Source: Zizania palustris (taxonomy: Eukaryota > Streptophyta > Magnoliopsida > Poales > Poaceae). From it: a stretch of DNA of 64,000 nucleotides. Shown here in pieces: positions 10,801-21,255 of the stretch (its first letter is position 1; each line of letters opens with the position of its first letter). A program made the position numbers and the translations under genes. The stretch covers positions 67,838,330-67,902,329 of the forward strand of contig JAAALK010000079.1 in the NCBI GenBank assembly GCA_019279435.1. Reading direction: 5' to 3'. Under the pieces are notes generated by a model. That model was not told where the DNA came from and ran no database searches. It worked only from the letters and a program-made list of their open reading frames with translations.

Positions 10801-13800
10801 AGCAAAAAATGCATGAGCCACCGACTCCGCCGTATAAGGATGACCCAAGGCAATAAAATGACAATACTTGCTGAATCGATCAACCACCGTAAGAATTACC
10901 GACTTCCCGCCCACACGTGGCAATGCTTCCACGAAATCAAGACCAATGTCTGACCATACAGCCGTCGGTACAGGTAAGGGCAACAGAAGCCCTACCGGGT
11001 GAAGATGATCAATTTTGTAGCGTTGACAGGTAGTGCATGCACGTACAAAATCCTGGACTGCTCGCCGGAGGTTGGGAGAATGACAATCGCGGCGCAGTCG
11101 ATGCAAAGTGCGTTGGACACCCTCATGACCGTTGTCATGAATAGCCGTAATAAGCTCATGCAAAAGCGGTGACTCTGGTGGAATGTAAAGCCTACCCTGA
11201 AATGCCACCAGACCATCCAGAAGGGACCATGGAGCAAGACGTTGCCCTGCTGTAATCTCATTTTTAAGGGCCACCAAACAGGGATCAGTGTCATGAGCTT
11301 GGCGGAGTCGATTGATAAAATCGAAGGTGGAACCAGAGATTACATGGAGCAGTGGCTCATTCGTATCACGTCTGGATAACGCGTCTGCGACGGTGTTGGC
11401 AGTACCAGCTTTGTACTCCACGGTAAAATCAAAACCCAGAAGTTTGCCTACCCAATGATGTTGAGGTATTGTAGCCAAACGCTGGTCCTGTAGGAACTTT
11501 AGACTGAAATGATCAGTTCGCACCAGAAAATGTCGTCCCCACAAGTATGGCCTCCAATGGCGAATAGCAAGGACCAACCCAATTAGCTCGCGCTCATAGG
11601 CCGCCAGAGAGCGATGCCTCGGTGCTGCAATTCGGCTGAAGAACGCCAAAGGGTGCTGTTCTTGAAGAAGAACCGCCCCAAATCCATGAGTCGAAGCATC
11701 ACATTCAACAATGAACAGTTGGCCAAAATCTGGCAACGCGAGCACTGGTGCTGTAGTAATTGCCACTTTGAGGGCCTGGAATGCTGTCTCAGCTTCTGTG
11801 TTCCATGAAAAACCATCCTTACGAAGAAGAGCCGTAAGAGGAGCCGCAATTGTCCCAAATGCTTTGACAAACTTGCGATAGTATCCTGCCAACCCAAGGA
11901 AGCCACGAACTGCTCGCACCGAGCGGGGAACCGGCCAATCAGTGACCGCCTGCACCTTGGTCGGATCCATAGCCACGCCCTCAGCTGAGATGACATGGCC
12001 GAGGTATGAAACAGAACTCGTGCCAAACTCGCATTTGGAGCGTTTGACAAAAAGACGGTGTTGGTGTAGAACTTCCAGGACGGCTCGGACATGACGAAGA
12101 TGGTCTGTCCAGGACAAACTGTAGATGAGTATGTCGTCAAAAAATACGAGAACAAACCGTCGAAGGAATGGTCGTAGAACATCGTTCATGAGCGCCTGAA
12201 ATGTTGCTGGTGCGTTGCATAATCCGAAAGGCATCACGAGAAATTCGTAGAGTCCATCATGTGTGCGGAATGCAGTTTTGGCAACGTCTTCAGATCTCAT
12301 CCGCACCTGATGATAACCCGAGCGTAGATCCAATTTGGAAAAGAAACGAGTACCATGTAACTCATCCAACAGCTCATCAACTACTGGGATAGGATATGCT
12401 TCTGCGGATAATCCCTTGTTCAAGCATTGCAGCACACTGGCGCTCCAGCTCATCCTTGTGTGCTGCCGAATAGCGATATGGTCGAACAGCCACTGGTAAC
12501 GACCCTGGGAGGAGCGTGATGCTGTGGTTGTGAGCTCGGGGGGGGGGGGGTGCAGTCCCTTGGGTTCATCGAATACAGCAGCAAAAGCATCCAGGAGGGT
12601 ATTCATGAGATCGTCCCCTGTACATGTCCGAAGAGCTGGACTAGGCAGTCTTGGCTGTCCATGCCAGCAGACCTGATGATCACCACGCCAAAACGACATG
12701 GTCAGAGCCCTGAAGTCCCACAGAATTGGACCAAGAGAAGCCAACCATTGTGTTCCCAGGACTATGTCGTATCCAGCCAAGGGTAGAGCAAAAAAATCTG
12801 CAGAAAATATTTCCTGGTCAATGCAAAATTGCTCACCACGGAACACACCCGGACATGGTACCCGATCACCATTAGCCACTGTCACATGCATTTTGCCCCT
12901 TGGCCGTAGCTGTAGAGACGTGCGGGCTACTGCTCCATCAGCCACAAAATTATGGGTCAATCCTGAATCAATGAGAGCAAGAAGCCTGAGGGCACCTAGC
13001 TGGACGTATACTTGCATTGTTTCCCCTGTCCAGATGCCTGTGATTGCATGAACCGATATCTGAGGTTCATCAATATCATGGCTGTCTGACCCCTGTTCCT
13101 CATCATCATCTTCAAAGGCCAATTCCAGGAGGAAAATTCGTTTACATACCCTGTTATGTCCCCTTGAAAATTTCTCATTGCAATTAAAACATAGTCCCAA
13201 CCGACGGCGTTCCTCCATTTCTCCTTGTGACAGATGTTTGATCTGCCGGCCTTCAACCGTCATCTGTGTTGGTTGTGCACTCACTGGAGGGGGATATGAT
13301 GGGCGTTGAGGAGGTGTCGGTAGAAGACCTTTGTGATGCCATTGTCGGCCTTGTGTCGGAATTGCTGCAGCACACTGCTCGCGCAACTCCAATTTACGTG
13401 TGGGTTAAGGATTTCCACATCGAGGCTCAGGGGAGGTAGCAATCCAGCTGTGAATAACTGCACCTTCTGGGCCTCTGTGAGTGAACCCGCGCGGGGAAGC
13501 AAAGCTTCAAACCGGTCCTGGTATTCCACAACTGAGCCCGTTCGTTTACAGGCTACCAGCTCGCCAAGAGGATTCGAGCGCAATAGTGGCCCAAAACGAG
13601 TGTTCAGGAGCTCAACGAAGCGTCTCCATGGCGGTGTTCCTTCCTCATTCTGGATCTGCATGAACCAGAGCTGAGCGCCGGCTTCCAGATTGTAAGACGC
13701 CATCCAGACTTTTTCTTCTTCAGCAATCCGCTGTTGACGAAAGAAGGACTCACAGCGATTGATGAAAGCCAGAGGGTCTGTTTTACCATCAAACCTGGGA

Positions 13801-16540
13801 AAATCCATCTTCTGAAAACGGGGTGGTCGATCTGTGTTGTAGTCACTGCCATGCGCCTTGAGACCCGATGAAGAGGAGTCAGCAGTTCGGTGTTCCAGGA
13901 CATCGATTTTAGACTGCAGGGTCTCAACTGATGCAGTGAGCCGAGCAATGAGAACAGCCAGATCACCTGTCGTTGGTTCAGCCATCAGTGGTAACGGAGA
14001 TGAGTTCTGAGGAACAGAAGACGCCGCAGAAGCTGATTCAGAACTCGTTGAAACAGTGGAGTTGGATCACCTAGATCCTGATACCAAGTTGTCAAGGACC
14101 TTATGGTCCAAGACAGCACTCCCTTTGCTACGGAGACCGTAGCTCCGGCGAGTGGGAGGCGCCAGGAGTCGCTCCTGGTTGCCAGAGGGTGTCCGGAGAA
14201 TGGGAGATAAAGGAAGCAAAAGAAGGAGAGGTAGAAGTTTGGGGAACTTGTTCTTTGTTGCCTCAAAGTGACAATTACATCCCTTATTTATAGCCATAGT
14301 CTAGCTAACAGCTGATTACAGCTGGCTAACAGAATTCCTAACCACCTTTTTAGCTTGTCACATAAGCTTTGACAGCCTTCAGCTTGTCCTAGAAGCTATC
14401 TAGACAGCCTATAGTGTATTCCAGAAGCTATGTTTTGTCTATGTGCGGGAACGGCGTTGATAATGCCTTCCCCACATGACATGTATACTGACCTCAATCT
14501 CATGGCATTCCAATCAGCCTCTTTAGAAGAAGCAAGAGCTGCCATGGCCTGCAAAAGAAAGAGAGGACTCAATTAAACACAACCACCTTTCTTAATTAGT
14601 AACTTGGTATCAATATAATCCCTTTAATATCATAATGCATAATGTGAGATGATATTAGAAAATAAATCATGTGTCAAAAAGGTTTGTCTAAGGCATAGTT
14701 ATTAAGCAGTAAGGCGTAAGGCGAGGCGACGCCTTATGCCCATATAAAAAATAGTATTTATGACTAAATATTAATAGACAACTAGTAAATTTTAAATAGT
14801 AATAGCAATATAGCATCATAAAAGTAATGATATAATAACAAATTGCAATGTTATCACTTTATATAACTTACAAAACTAAAAACTAAATATATATATATAG
14901 TTAAAATTACAATAATAAATATAAAAGTATGTATAATAATATATTTAAAGCTCAATTCAGCTTATTCATATAATTTTAGTCAAACTCAGCCCAGTTACAA
15001 ACCAGGCCCAAGGCCCAGTTACAAACCCTAAACTATCTCCCACACTCTCAGCACAGTTCCCTCTCCTCCCCTCACTCCAGCCGTCACCCTCTCCTCCCCT
15101 CACTCCAGCCGTCACCCTCTCCTCCCCTCACTCCAGCCGCCATGACTTCCCTCTTCTCTATCCCCCTCTTCCTCTCTTCTGCCTCTGCGTCGAACCTTGC
15201 CACGCTCGAGCATGGCCGTGCGACACTCATGCCCTGCTCGCGCCGGGCCACACACCGGCCAAGCACCAGGTCGCACTCTGCTCACGCCAAGCTGTGCCCC
15301 GCTTGCGCAGGGCTGCGCCGCGCCCGGCCTCTCAGTGCGCGATCTGCCTCACGCCAAGCTTCTCCATGCCCGATCTGCATCACGCCCGGCCTCTGCGTGC
15401 CAGATCTGCACCACACCAGGCCTCTCCGCGCGCGGAGGCAACATTGGAGGGTAAGGTGTCCCGACGCCTTACCCTCACCGAGCGCTCTACCGCTAAAGCG
15501 ACGCTTTAGCGACGCCTTGATAAGTATGGTCTAAGGCCATCTTGATTTTAAATTAAAAAAAATGTAGGTTGCCATAAAACTGGTACAATCATTACAAATT
15601 TAAGAGCATCTTTAAATCTGATAAAACTACTGGTATTTCAATGAGATCGCCAAGATCCATAATAATCCCATGGTTGATCCAATCATAACTAAATAATAAC
15701 TACCGACCATCAAAAAAACAGCCTGCTTTTATCCTGCAAGTCTGCAACACACCCATATATCAATCTAATGTTATCACCCTCTAAAACTTGAAAATAAATT
15801 AAGCTAGAATACACCAACAAGCAAAAAGGAGTTCATCACAATACTCCTTGGATAATCAACCAAGAAAATGGCGGATGGACAAATTACAGGATCTGTTCTG
15901 CACATGAAAAATGTAAAATCTTCAGCTTGTGGTTCTACAGGCTACAGTTTAATGTCTTACAACTTACAATTATGGTAGTGCTATAGTGTGTGCTTGAGGA
16001 CAATAGCATACAATTAGATGATTTTTGTATTTAAAATGCTCTAATGTTCATATTCAGCACCGACAAGCATATAAGTATTTAATTGACGGATCAGATTTAA
16101 GATTTTAAGGAGCAACCGAAATTCCTCTAGATTGATTGAGCTGAAGCATGCCCTCAGCAAAGTAGTAAAATGGAACAAAATCGAGCCCTATCATTGCGTT
16201 TCTACTATTAGCGAATCATGACGAGTGCACCGAACGTCCAAATAATCCAGTTCCCCACCCCATTGCTTGCCAATGAACGAATCGATATCAACCTATACAT
16301 GTTCCTCACTTATAATGCAACTAAGATGAGTGATCGATGAGGACTTGGGTTTGGGGTTAGAACAGAACGTACGGATTGGACGCGGGAGGAGTCGAGCTGG
16401 CGGTCCTCGACGCGGTCGGTGAGCTTGTCCAGCGCCTTGCTCTGTTGCTGCAGGTCCTTGGAGTCAGCCCCCGCCTCTCCCGCGGCGGCACCTGCCGCCG
16501 CCGCCCCTGCAGCCGCCGACTCGTCGCCCGCCGCCCCCAT
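7844..16540 (-). CDS. HYPK: HYPK-like small protein (NAA15/NatA-associated type), 4 exons
   Basis: HYPK proteins bind the ribosome-associated NatA N-terminal acetyltransferase and modulate it (family knowledge). Minus-strand exons are 16540-16373, 14548-14493, 8071-8005 and 7924-7844. They join in phase to 123 residues. The protein has an Ala/Gly-rich N-terminus (MGAAGDESAAAGAAAAG), a charged middle (SKALDKLTDRVEDRQLD), AMAALASSKEADWNAM, and the conserved C-terminal UBA-like part (REKELAAVKINPADVEII and LDKKIAERTLREHKGDA...AVRFLLR). All introns have GT/AG ends. Intron 2 (14492-8072) is expanded by a 5-kb gypsy element and an hAT-like element; intron 1 holds a second hAT-like element. Coding is intact. 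Exon 1 is copied twice near 22.7 and 24.5 kb. Confidence 0.9.
8237..9007. mobile_element. Non-autonomous hAT-like element in HYPK intron 2
   Basis: This 771-bp stretch starts CATACTTATCAAGG and ends CCTTAATAACTATG, imperfect inverted ends. It is flanked by ACCATAAA (8229-8236) and ACCATAAT (9008-9015), an 8-bp target duplication with one mismatch. Eight-base duplications are typical of hAT. The interior is split into a GC-rich half (about 8260-8650) with short degenerate repeats around 'agatc' and an AT-rich half. It has no transposase. It shares its ends and organisation with 14694-15528. Confidence 0.7.
9501..9892 (-). repeat. 3' LTR of the gypsy element
   Basis: Read on the minus strand it runs TGTCATGTGGGG to GTCCTTGACA. 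By eye it differs from the other LTR at about six positions in 392, which suggests insertion within roughly the last million years at commonly used grass substitution rates. Confidence 0.93.
9850..13392 (-). CDS. gypsy gag(end)-pol polyprotein with chromodomain, internally deleted
   Basis: The minus-strand frame is open for 1180 codons. In order: a zinc knuckle (CFNCNEKFSRGHNRVC), protease with LIDSGLTHNF (the usual DSGST has become DSGLT), reverse transcriptase with KLDLRSGYHQVRM and FFDDILIYS, RNase H with VECDASTHGFGAVL, integrase with HHCC zinc residues and DIGLDF, SDRDPIF and GQTEAANK, and a C-terminal chromodomain (LLVHWKG...ATWEDAD). About 50 residues upstream of AYPIPVVDE are read out of frame: a 13-base C run (12538-12550) shifts the frame, and a deletion near 12400 restores it. 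That deletion removes the conserved stretch around KKPDGSWR, so the reverse transcriptase is probably inactive. Confidence 0.88.
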   Translation of the reverse strand: MELREQCAAAIPTQGRQWHHKGLLPTPPQRPSYPPPVSAQPTQMTVEGRQIKHLSQGEMEERRRLGLCFNCNEKFSRGHNRVCKRIFLLELAFEDDDEEQGSDSHDIDEPQISVHAITGIWTGETMQVYVQLGALRLLALIDSGLTHNFVADGAVARTSLQLRPRGKMHVTVANGDRVPCPGVFRGEQFCIDQEIFSADFFALPLAGYDIVLGTQWLASLGPILWDFRALTMSFWRGDHQVCWHGQPRLPSPALRTCTGDDLMNTLLDAFAAVFDEPKGLHPPPPELTTTASRSSQGRYQWLFDHIAIRQHTRMSWSASVLQCLNKGLSAEAYPIPVVDELLDELHGTRFFSKLDLRSGYHQVRMRSEDVAKTAFRTHDGLYEFLVMPFGLCNAPATFQALMNDVLRPFLRRFVLVFFDDILIYSLSWTDHLRHVRAVLEVLHQHRLFVKRSKCEFGTSSVSYLGHVISAEGVAMDPTKVQAVTDWPVPRSVRAVRGFLGLAGYYRKFVKAFGTIAAPLTALLRKDGFSWNTEAETAFQALKVAITTAPVLALPDFGQLFIVECDASTHGFGAVLLQEQHPLAFFSRIAAPRHRSLAAYERELIGLVLAIRHWRPYLWGRHFLVRTDHFSLKFLQDQRLATIPQHHWVGKLLGFDFTVEYKAGTANTVADALSRRDTNEPLLHVISGSTFDFINRLRQAHDTDPCLVALKNEITAGQRLAPWSLLDGLVAFQGRLYIPPESPLLHELITAIHDNGHEGVQRTLHRLRRDCHSPNLRRAVQDFVRACTTCQRYKIDHLHPVGLLLPLPVPTAVWSDIGLDFVEALPRVGGKSVILTVVDRFSKYCHFIALGHPYTAESVAHAFFAEIVRLHGVPQSIVSDRDPIFNSIFWRELMRLIGTKLHMSSAFHPHSNGQTEAANKVITMYLRCFTGDRPRQWLRWLPWAEYVYNTAYQSALRDTPFRVVYGREPPSIRSYEPGETRVAAVAKNMAERDDFLADVRLRLEQAQATYKHHYDKLHRDVQFSVGDWVWLRLHHRSVPTLQESASGKLRPRFYGPFRISAVINVVAYQLELPPRARLHDVFHVGLLKKLIGTPPATPPPLPHIHHGAVVPEPEHVLRSRLARGVRQLLVHWKGESAASATWEDADRFMDRYPDYQLEDELLVEGGRDVMWGRHYQRRSCT
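13281..13985 (-). CDS. gypsy gag
   Basis: Starts MAEPTTGDLAVLIARL and includes the retrotransposon gag domain (PRFDGKTDPLAFINRCESFF, WRRFVELLNTRFG). After LNPHV near 13400 the true frame (RKLELREQCAA) continues in the 9850-13392 frame. A short deletion or indel at about 13400 therefore separates gag from pol, and the last 45 or so residues here are out of frame. Confidence 0.8.
   Translation of the reverse strand: MAEPTTGDLAVLIARLTASVETLQSKIDVLEHRTADSSSSGLKAHGSDYNTDRPPRFQKMDFPRFDGKTDPLAFINRCESFFRQQRIAEEEKVWMASYNLEAGAQLWFMQIQNEEGTPPWRRFVELLNTRFGPLLRSNPLGELVACKRTGSVVEYQDRFEALLPRAGSLTEAQKVQLFTAGLLPPLSLDVEILNPHVNWSCASSVLQQFRHKADNGITKVFYRHLLNAHHIPLQ
14075..14086 (-). other. Primer-binding site of the gypsy element
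   Basis: The minus strand reads TGGTATCAGGATC, close to the 3' end complement of initiator tRNA-Met (TGGTATCAGAGC), three bases inside the 5' LTR. Confidence 0.75.
14090..14481 (-). repeat. 5' LTR of the gypsy element
   Basis: The same 392-bp sequence as 9501-9892, with TG...CA ends on the minus strand. It lies between the primer-binding site and HYPK exon 2. Confidence 0.93.
14686..15536. mobile_element. Non-autonomous hAT-like element in HYPK intron 1
   Basis: The element is 14694-15528 (835 bp), starting CATAGTTATTAAG and ending CTTGATAAGTATG, flanked by perfect 8-bp duplications GTCTAAGG (14686-14693 and 15529-15536). It belongs to the same family as 8237-9007 in opposite orientation. 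The GC-rich half (15050-15500) contains tandem units of about 30 bp built around 'cgatctgc(c/a)tcacgcc'. No transposase is encoded. A truncated copy lies at 23687-24401. Confidence 0.82.
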
Positions 16541-17331
16541 CGCTCGCTGGCCTAAACCCTAGAAACTCCCTTCCTGTTCCGTGCAATCCAACGGGTCTGT
16601 GTGGTTGTATAGGGCCTTAAGATTCGTGCGAACGCGTTTGGTTAAAACTTAATAACTTTTGTTCCGTTGAGCCCAATTTTTTTTAAAAAAAGTGTTCTGA
16701 ACTTAGACGGTGGAAAAGTTACGAATTTGTTTAATTAAAGTAGTTACGAATATTGATTTTATTAAATTTAACAATAGAAAATAGTGATTTCATATCTCAA
16801 TTAACAACGAATATAATAAACTCGTAGCAAAAATCACAAAATTATAAAATCTACGGGTAAAACAACTTTTACTTTGTACAGGAAAATAATTACTATGGTT
16901 AGCAAAAAAATGGTTTTATCTGGTACTCATGTACCATCAGCTTTTCTAATGAAAAGATGGTTAGAAAAACTAAACCAAACATATCTTTATAAAATTGTGG
17001 CTATGAATTTCAATTTATACCAAAGTTTTATATGTATATATGGAATTTATAATGTTATACAAAATCGAATCATGTATTAACTAGGCATACCCAATAGTTT
17101 CATTCTGGTTACGCCACTAGATGAGAATATGACTAAGATGTGTATATACTTAAAAATAATATCTGTTTCTGAGTGTAAGTCATTCTGACATTTTCTTAAT
17201 TTATCTATCTATAGATTAATAAATTTATATAGATGAATCTAGAAAATGACACAATGAATTACACTCAAAAAAGAATGAGTAGATGATATTGTATAAGTTT
17301 TATGAAAAAAATCACAGCAAAACAAATAATC
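14815..17331. repeat. Inverted repeat arm 1 (about 2.5 kb), pairs with 21882-24401
   Basis: The reverse complement of this stretch matches 21882-24401 almost base for base. It covers most of the hAT-like element, the rest of HYPK intron 1, HYPK exon 1 and about 0.8 kb of its upstream region. The right end lies about 20 bp before a TATA-like tctataaaac upstream of PP2C. This arm is contiguous with HYPK exons 2-4 and is probably the original. Confidence 0.93.
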
Positions 17332-17687
17332 CAACACATAAATCTGCGGGTCTATAAAACTTTGGTCCCCAAATCCAAAATTCATCGAAAAAATACAAAA
17401 CCTGATGTTTGTTTTAAAAATCTGAAATCTGAAATGTTTTATAAATAATTTCGATTATTCGTCATTATAATTAATCAAAAAAGTGAAAGTTTTTAAGTGG
17501 AATTAAAAAAACTGAGGTTGTGTGATTTTTTTTTTTTGCAATTTTTTCTCGTACCGGATCCGACCTCCGGCGTCACACCACCGTGCGAGAAGCCGCCGCC
17601 TCTCAATCTCTCTCTCCTACCTATCCCGCGCCGCGCCGCGCCGCGCCGCCGCCTCGGGCACGCCCCGGTCGGCGATGCGGGGGGAGC
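16541..17687. promoter_or_regulatory. Shared intergenic region between divergent HYPK-like and PP2C genes
   Basis: About 1.15 kb separates the two start codons. The HYPK side carries a short 'aaaccctag' leader motif just upstream of the ATG. A TATA-like tctataaaac lies at about 17350, 335 bp before the PP2C ATG. The middle is AT-rich with no ORF of note. Promoter function is inferred from position only. Confidence 0.45.
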
Positions 17688-20304
17688 ATGCTGGGTGCGC
17701 TCCTCAGGTTCATATCTGCGTGCGGTGGGGTCTGGTCTACCTCGCCGGCGCCCGCGTCGTCCTCCGCCTCTGCGGAGCATGCCGCTGAGGGCCGCGACGG
17801 CCTCCTCTGGTGGCGGGACCTCGCGCGCTGCCACGCCGGCGATCTGTCCGTCGCCGTCGTCCAGGGGAACAACGTGCTCGAGGACCAGTGCCGCGTCGAG
17901 TCGGCCCCTCCCATCGGCACTTACCTCGGCGTCTTCGACGGCCACGCTGGCCCCGACGCCGCCCGCTTCGCCTGCGACCACCTCTTCCCCAACCTCCGAG
18001 GTGAGCACCGCGAATGCGACCGCGTTCACTGCCTAACCGCCGCGTAAAACGCACGGGTGATGCGACTTAGGGTTGATCCGTGCAGAGGCCGCTTCCGGCC
18101 CGCAGGGCGTGACAGCCAACACCATCAGGGAGGCGTTCCTGGCCACGGAGGAAGGCTTCCTCGCGCTCGTCTCGCGTATGTGGGAAACACAGCCGGACAT
18201 CGCCACCGCCGGGACGTGCTGTCTCGTTGGCGTCGTGCACCAGAGTACGCTCTTTGTTGCCAGTCTCGGGGATTCCCGGGCTGTTCTAGGGAAGAAGGTT
18301 GGTCGCACTGGTCAGATTGCCGCCCAGCAGTTGTCGAGTGAGCATAATGCCAATGAAGAGTTTGTCAGGCAGGAGCTCATGGCTCAGCACCCAGATGATC
18401 CACAAATTGTTGCTCTTAAGCATGGGGTCTGGAGAGTTAAGGGCATCATACAGGTCAGTTTTACCACATTCTTCAGTTTCATGTTGCTGAAACAGACCGC
18501 ATTTGCATTTGTATATCTCAGTGAATATATTGGGGTTGATGCAGGTGTCGAGATCATTAGGTGATGCATACTTAAAGCACACACGGTATAATACAGAACA
18601 GATCAAACCAAAGTTCAGGCTCTCTGAATCATTCAGCAAGCCTATTTTGAGTGCCGACCCATCTATCATCTCTCATTGCCTCCAACCAAGTGATTGTTTC
18701 ATCATATTTGCCTCTGATGGTTTGTGGGAACACCTGAGTAACCAGCAAGCTGTTGAGATTGTTCACAGCCATCAACGAGCTGTAAGTTTCTGCCCATTTC
18801 ACTTGTTTTTCTACTGCTTCACATCCTGGCCTCTGATGTCACCTAAGTGACCTTAAACAATTTGCAAAATCTTATGGCCAGATTATTTACCACTAAATTT
18901 ATGCATTAAAGCTTCAAGCCATTAACCTCTTTGTGGAACCTTTCTTTCCCATGGTAACAATGGCTCAATGTATTTTGCCATAATATTTACAATCAATGTA
19001 TGTATTGATGCTTCATGTCTTCAACCTGTTTATGCATATTTTCCACACAGTAGCATTATATACAAGTTCTTTTCTGTATTTCGGCTTTAAGCCTTTAATA
19101 GTTTGATATTTAGGAGTTGTAGTTGCTAAACACTTCACAAACATTGCATTATTTAGACTAACTATTTATTTGGGTGCTGTCCTGCTAATATAACATATTC
19201 AGAAAGTTAGGCTGATACATTTGCAATTTCCAACTAACTAACATTACCATTTACTTATGATTAAAGGAATGCATGATTTTGCTGTCATAAAAATCTAGCT
19301 TGTGTGCACTGAAATTTTCAGTTATTATATGTGGTGATGGGTGTGCTTTGGATGCGAGTATTTAGTAGCATGCAATGCATGTCCAATGCCCACAGCTCTA
19401 AGCATAGTTTCAACCTACAAGCTGGAAAAATGGTGAAATCACTAGTTGTTTTGTTGAATGCTTTGTAGTTAGGATTACCATATTATTGTAAGGCATTTGA
19501 GCCTCTGAAGCAACATCTACAGTCTGGTATTTTCCATTTTTTTAATAATGTGGTCTCACTGTATTGGCAATGGCAAAATATCTTTGCCAATGGATCATTG
19601 ATCTCCTGTTATGCTGGCAGGGGCACCCTGGCCACCATAACTATTGTCTGATGATGTAAATTATACAGGGTTATCGTAGGTCCATATCAATAGTGAATTG
19701 TTATTGCTTACATGTAAGGGACACCGGTTTTGCTATACTTCAAGTATTGGTGACATATAACTTGCTGCAGTCACTTCCTGTGTTCCTAGTTGTGTTTGTT
19801 TATCTGCTATGCTTGCTCCTGATGATTCACATGTTTGCATTTGCTACTATGACCAGACCTGTTTATTGCTGCATATAGTCACTGTAGATGAAGCACTAAT
19901 AAAAATAATCGGTACTGTGGCAGTTTGCCATGCTAGAACTTGTACTAGGCACACCATCATAGAAATCTGGTTCACTTGGCAAGCTTCAACCTGCAAGTGT
20001 GGTTTTCGTTTTCATGGTTGCTGCCTAACGGATCAAAATAAGCTGCAACAACTGATTTTATTTGACTGACATGTTTTGTTCTCAAATTCAGGGAAGTGCA
20101 AGAAGGCTAATAAAAGCAGCTCTCCATGAAGCAGCGCGGAAACGCGAGATGCGTTATTCAGATCTTATGAAGATTGATAAGAAGGTTCGCAGGCATTTTC
20201 ATGACGATATCACTGTCATGGTCTTATTTATAAATTACGACCAACTAGCGGGAGGTCGTTCACAGGGACAATCTCTTTCCATCAGATGTGACTTAGATCA
20301 TTGA
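17688..20304 (+). CDS. Protein phosphatase 2C, clade D type, 4 exons
   Basis: PP2C enzymes are Mg/Mn-dependent Ser/Thr phosphatases. Exons 17688-18000, 18086-18453, 18545-18781 and 20092-20304 join in phase to 376 residues. The catalytic core shows the metal-binding VFDGHAG (about residue 82), TAGTCC, GDSRAVLG, SRSLGDAYLK (about 229), FASDGLWEHLSNQQAVEIV (about 282) and HDDITVMVLFI (about 347). The short N-terminus (MLGALLRFISACGG) before DGLLWWRDL and the length of about 376 fit plant clade D, members of which restrain plasma-membrane H+-ATPase in the SAUR growth pathway (family knowledge). The start is the first ATG that keeps this N-terminus. The gene lies entirely between two near-identical 2.5-kb inverted repeats. 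Confidence 0.93.
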
Positions 20305-21255
20305 TTATGAGCTAATTCTACTTTGAGTGATCAGTTTGGCAGCAACAATTGTTAGTCTGATGGTTTCATCAACCGTCCATTGTGAAGTGTGAAGAGTGCA
20401 TAACCTCATGCAGCAGTTTTCTTTTCCTTTTCCCTTTCCCTTTTGCTTTTGCACATAAAACTGACTCCACCTTCAAAATTGTCAGTTTTCCCCTCAAACG
20501 TGTTGGACAAATGTGGATACTGCGCCTAGAGTTCTTGAGGGAGCTTTATTAAGGATTATCATGTAACTCTTATTTGATTCATTCGTTGCCTCGTCGTTTA
20601 CACAAGCTGTTTCGTTCGTACTGAATTAATCTTGCCTATTCACATCGCATTTTCCTTTTCCTTTTTTCTGTTTTGAACGGAGATCCACGCCACAGTTTGT
20701 AGCCTTCAAAACTACTCATCTATTTTATTACCATGCCATGATTTTTGGGATGATATTTAGTGACTATATGTACTTGGCAATAGCATGCACAGATGACTTG
20801 TGATTTCATTCCTCTTCCGCTTCGGTTTTCGAGTTGCGATTTGGATAATAATCTGATTTGGTTTCATTCTCCTTACCTAAAGATGAAGCAGGCATGTGGA
20901 TATCAGATATTCAAAGAGAGAATAATCCTACCTGATTGAGGATGTGTTTGGTAGGTTTTAGCTCCAACTTAAGTTAAGCCAAACACTTTTAGGAGTGGAT
21001 TTCGCTAAAAGTTTTTCAAAAAAATAAACTATAGTGGTCAAGTAGAATTTAACTAGCTTCTTTGATCTGCTACTGGTGGCTGTGGGCGATCCCACTCATA
21101 GCTGCTGGGATTTATGCTGTATATAAAGCATTTATTTTTTAAAATCCAAAATAAAACAACGTAACTCAACTAAACACTAAATGCAATTAATTCTGCACTT
21201 ATTTTATTCGTATCATAGCTTCAGATTAAATAAATTTTAAATTAGGTTTGATCAG
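20305..21255. other. PP2C 3' flank and upstream flank of the OB-fold gene
   Basis: No gene was found. 20305-20650 is probably PP2C 3' UTR. The stretch 20938-21190, starting 'gatgtgtttggtagg' with some inverted-repeat character, could be an old MITE, but no target duplication was found. Confidence 0.4.

Larger units (their letters stand above)
9496..14486 (-). mobile_element. Ty3/gypsy chromovirus-type retrotransposon with 5-bp target duplication
   Basis: The element (9501-14481) has two 392-bp LTRs, a primer-binding site (TGGTATCAG, minus strand 14086-14078), gag, pol ending in a chromodomain, and a polypurine tract (minus strand, about 9906-9893). Target duplications TGTAT lie at 9496-9500 and 14482-14486. 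Internal size, LTR size and the chromodomain suggest the Reina-like chromovirus group (inference). It lies in intron 2 of the HYPK-like gene in the same orientation, its 5' LTR beginning only 11 nt past the exon-2 splice donor. Confidence 0.95.

Noticed and set aside
17493..18054. Several minus- and plus-strand ORFs around PP2C exon 1
   Set aside because: They are shadow frames of a GC-rich exon; only the frame giving VFDGHAG is real.
20938..21190. Possible MITE beginning gatgtgtttggtagg
   Set aside because: There is some end symmetry, but no clear inverted ends or target duplication could be fixed.
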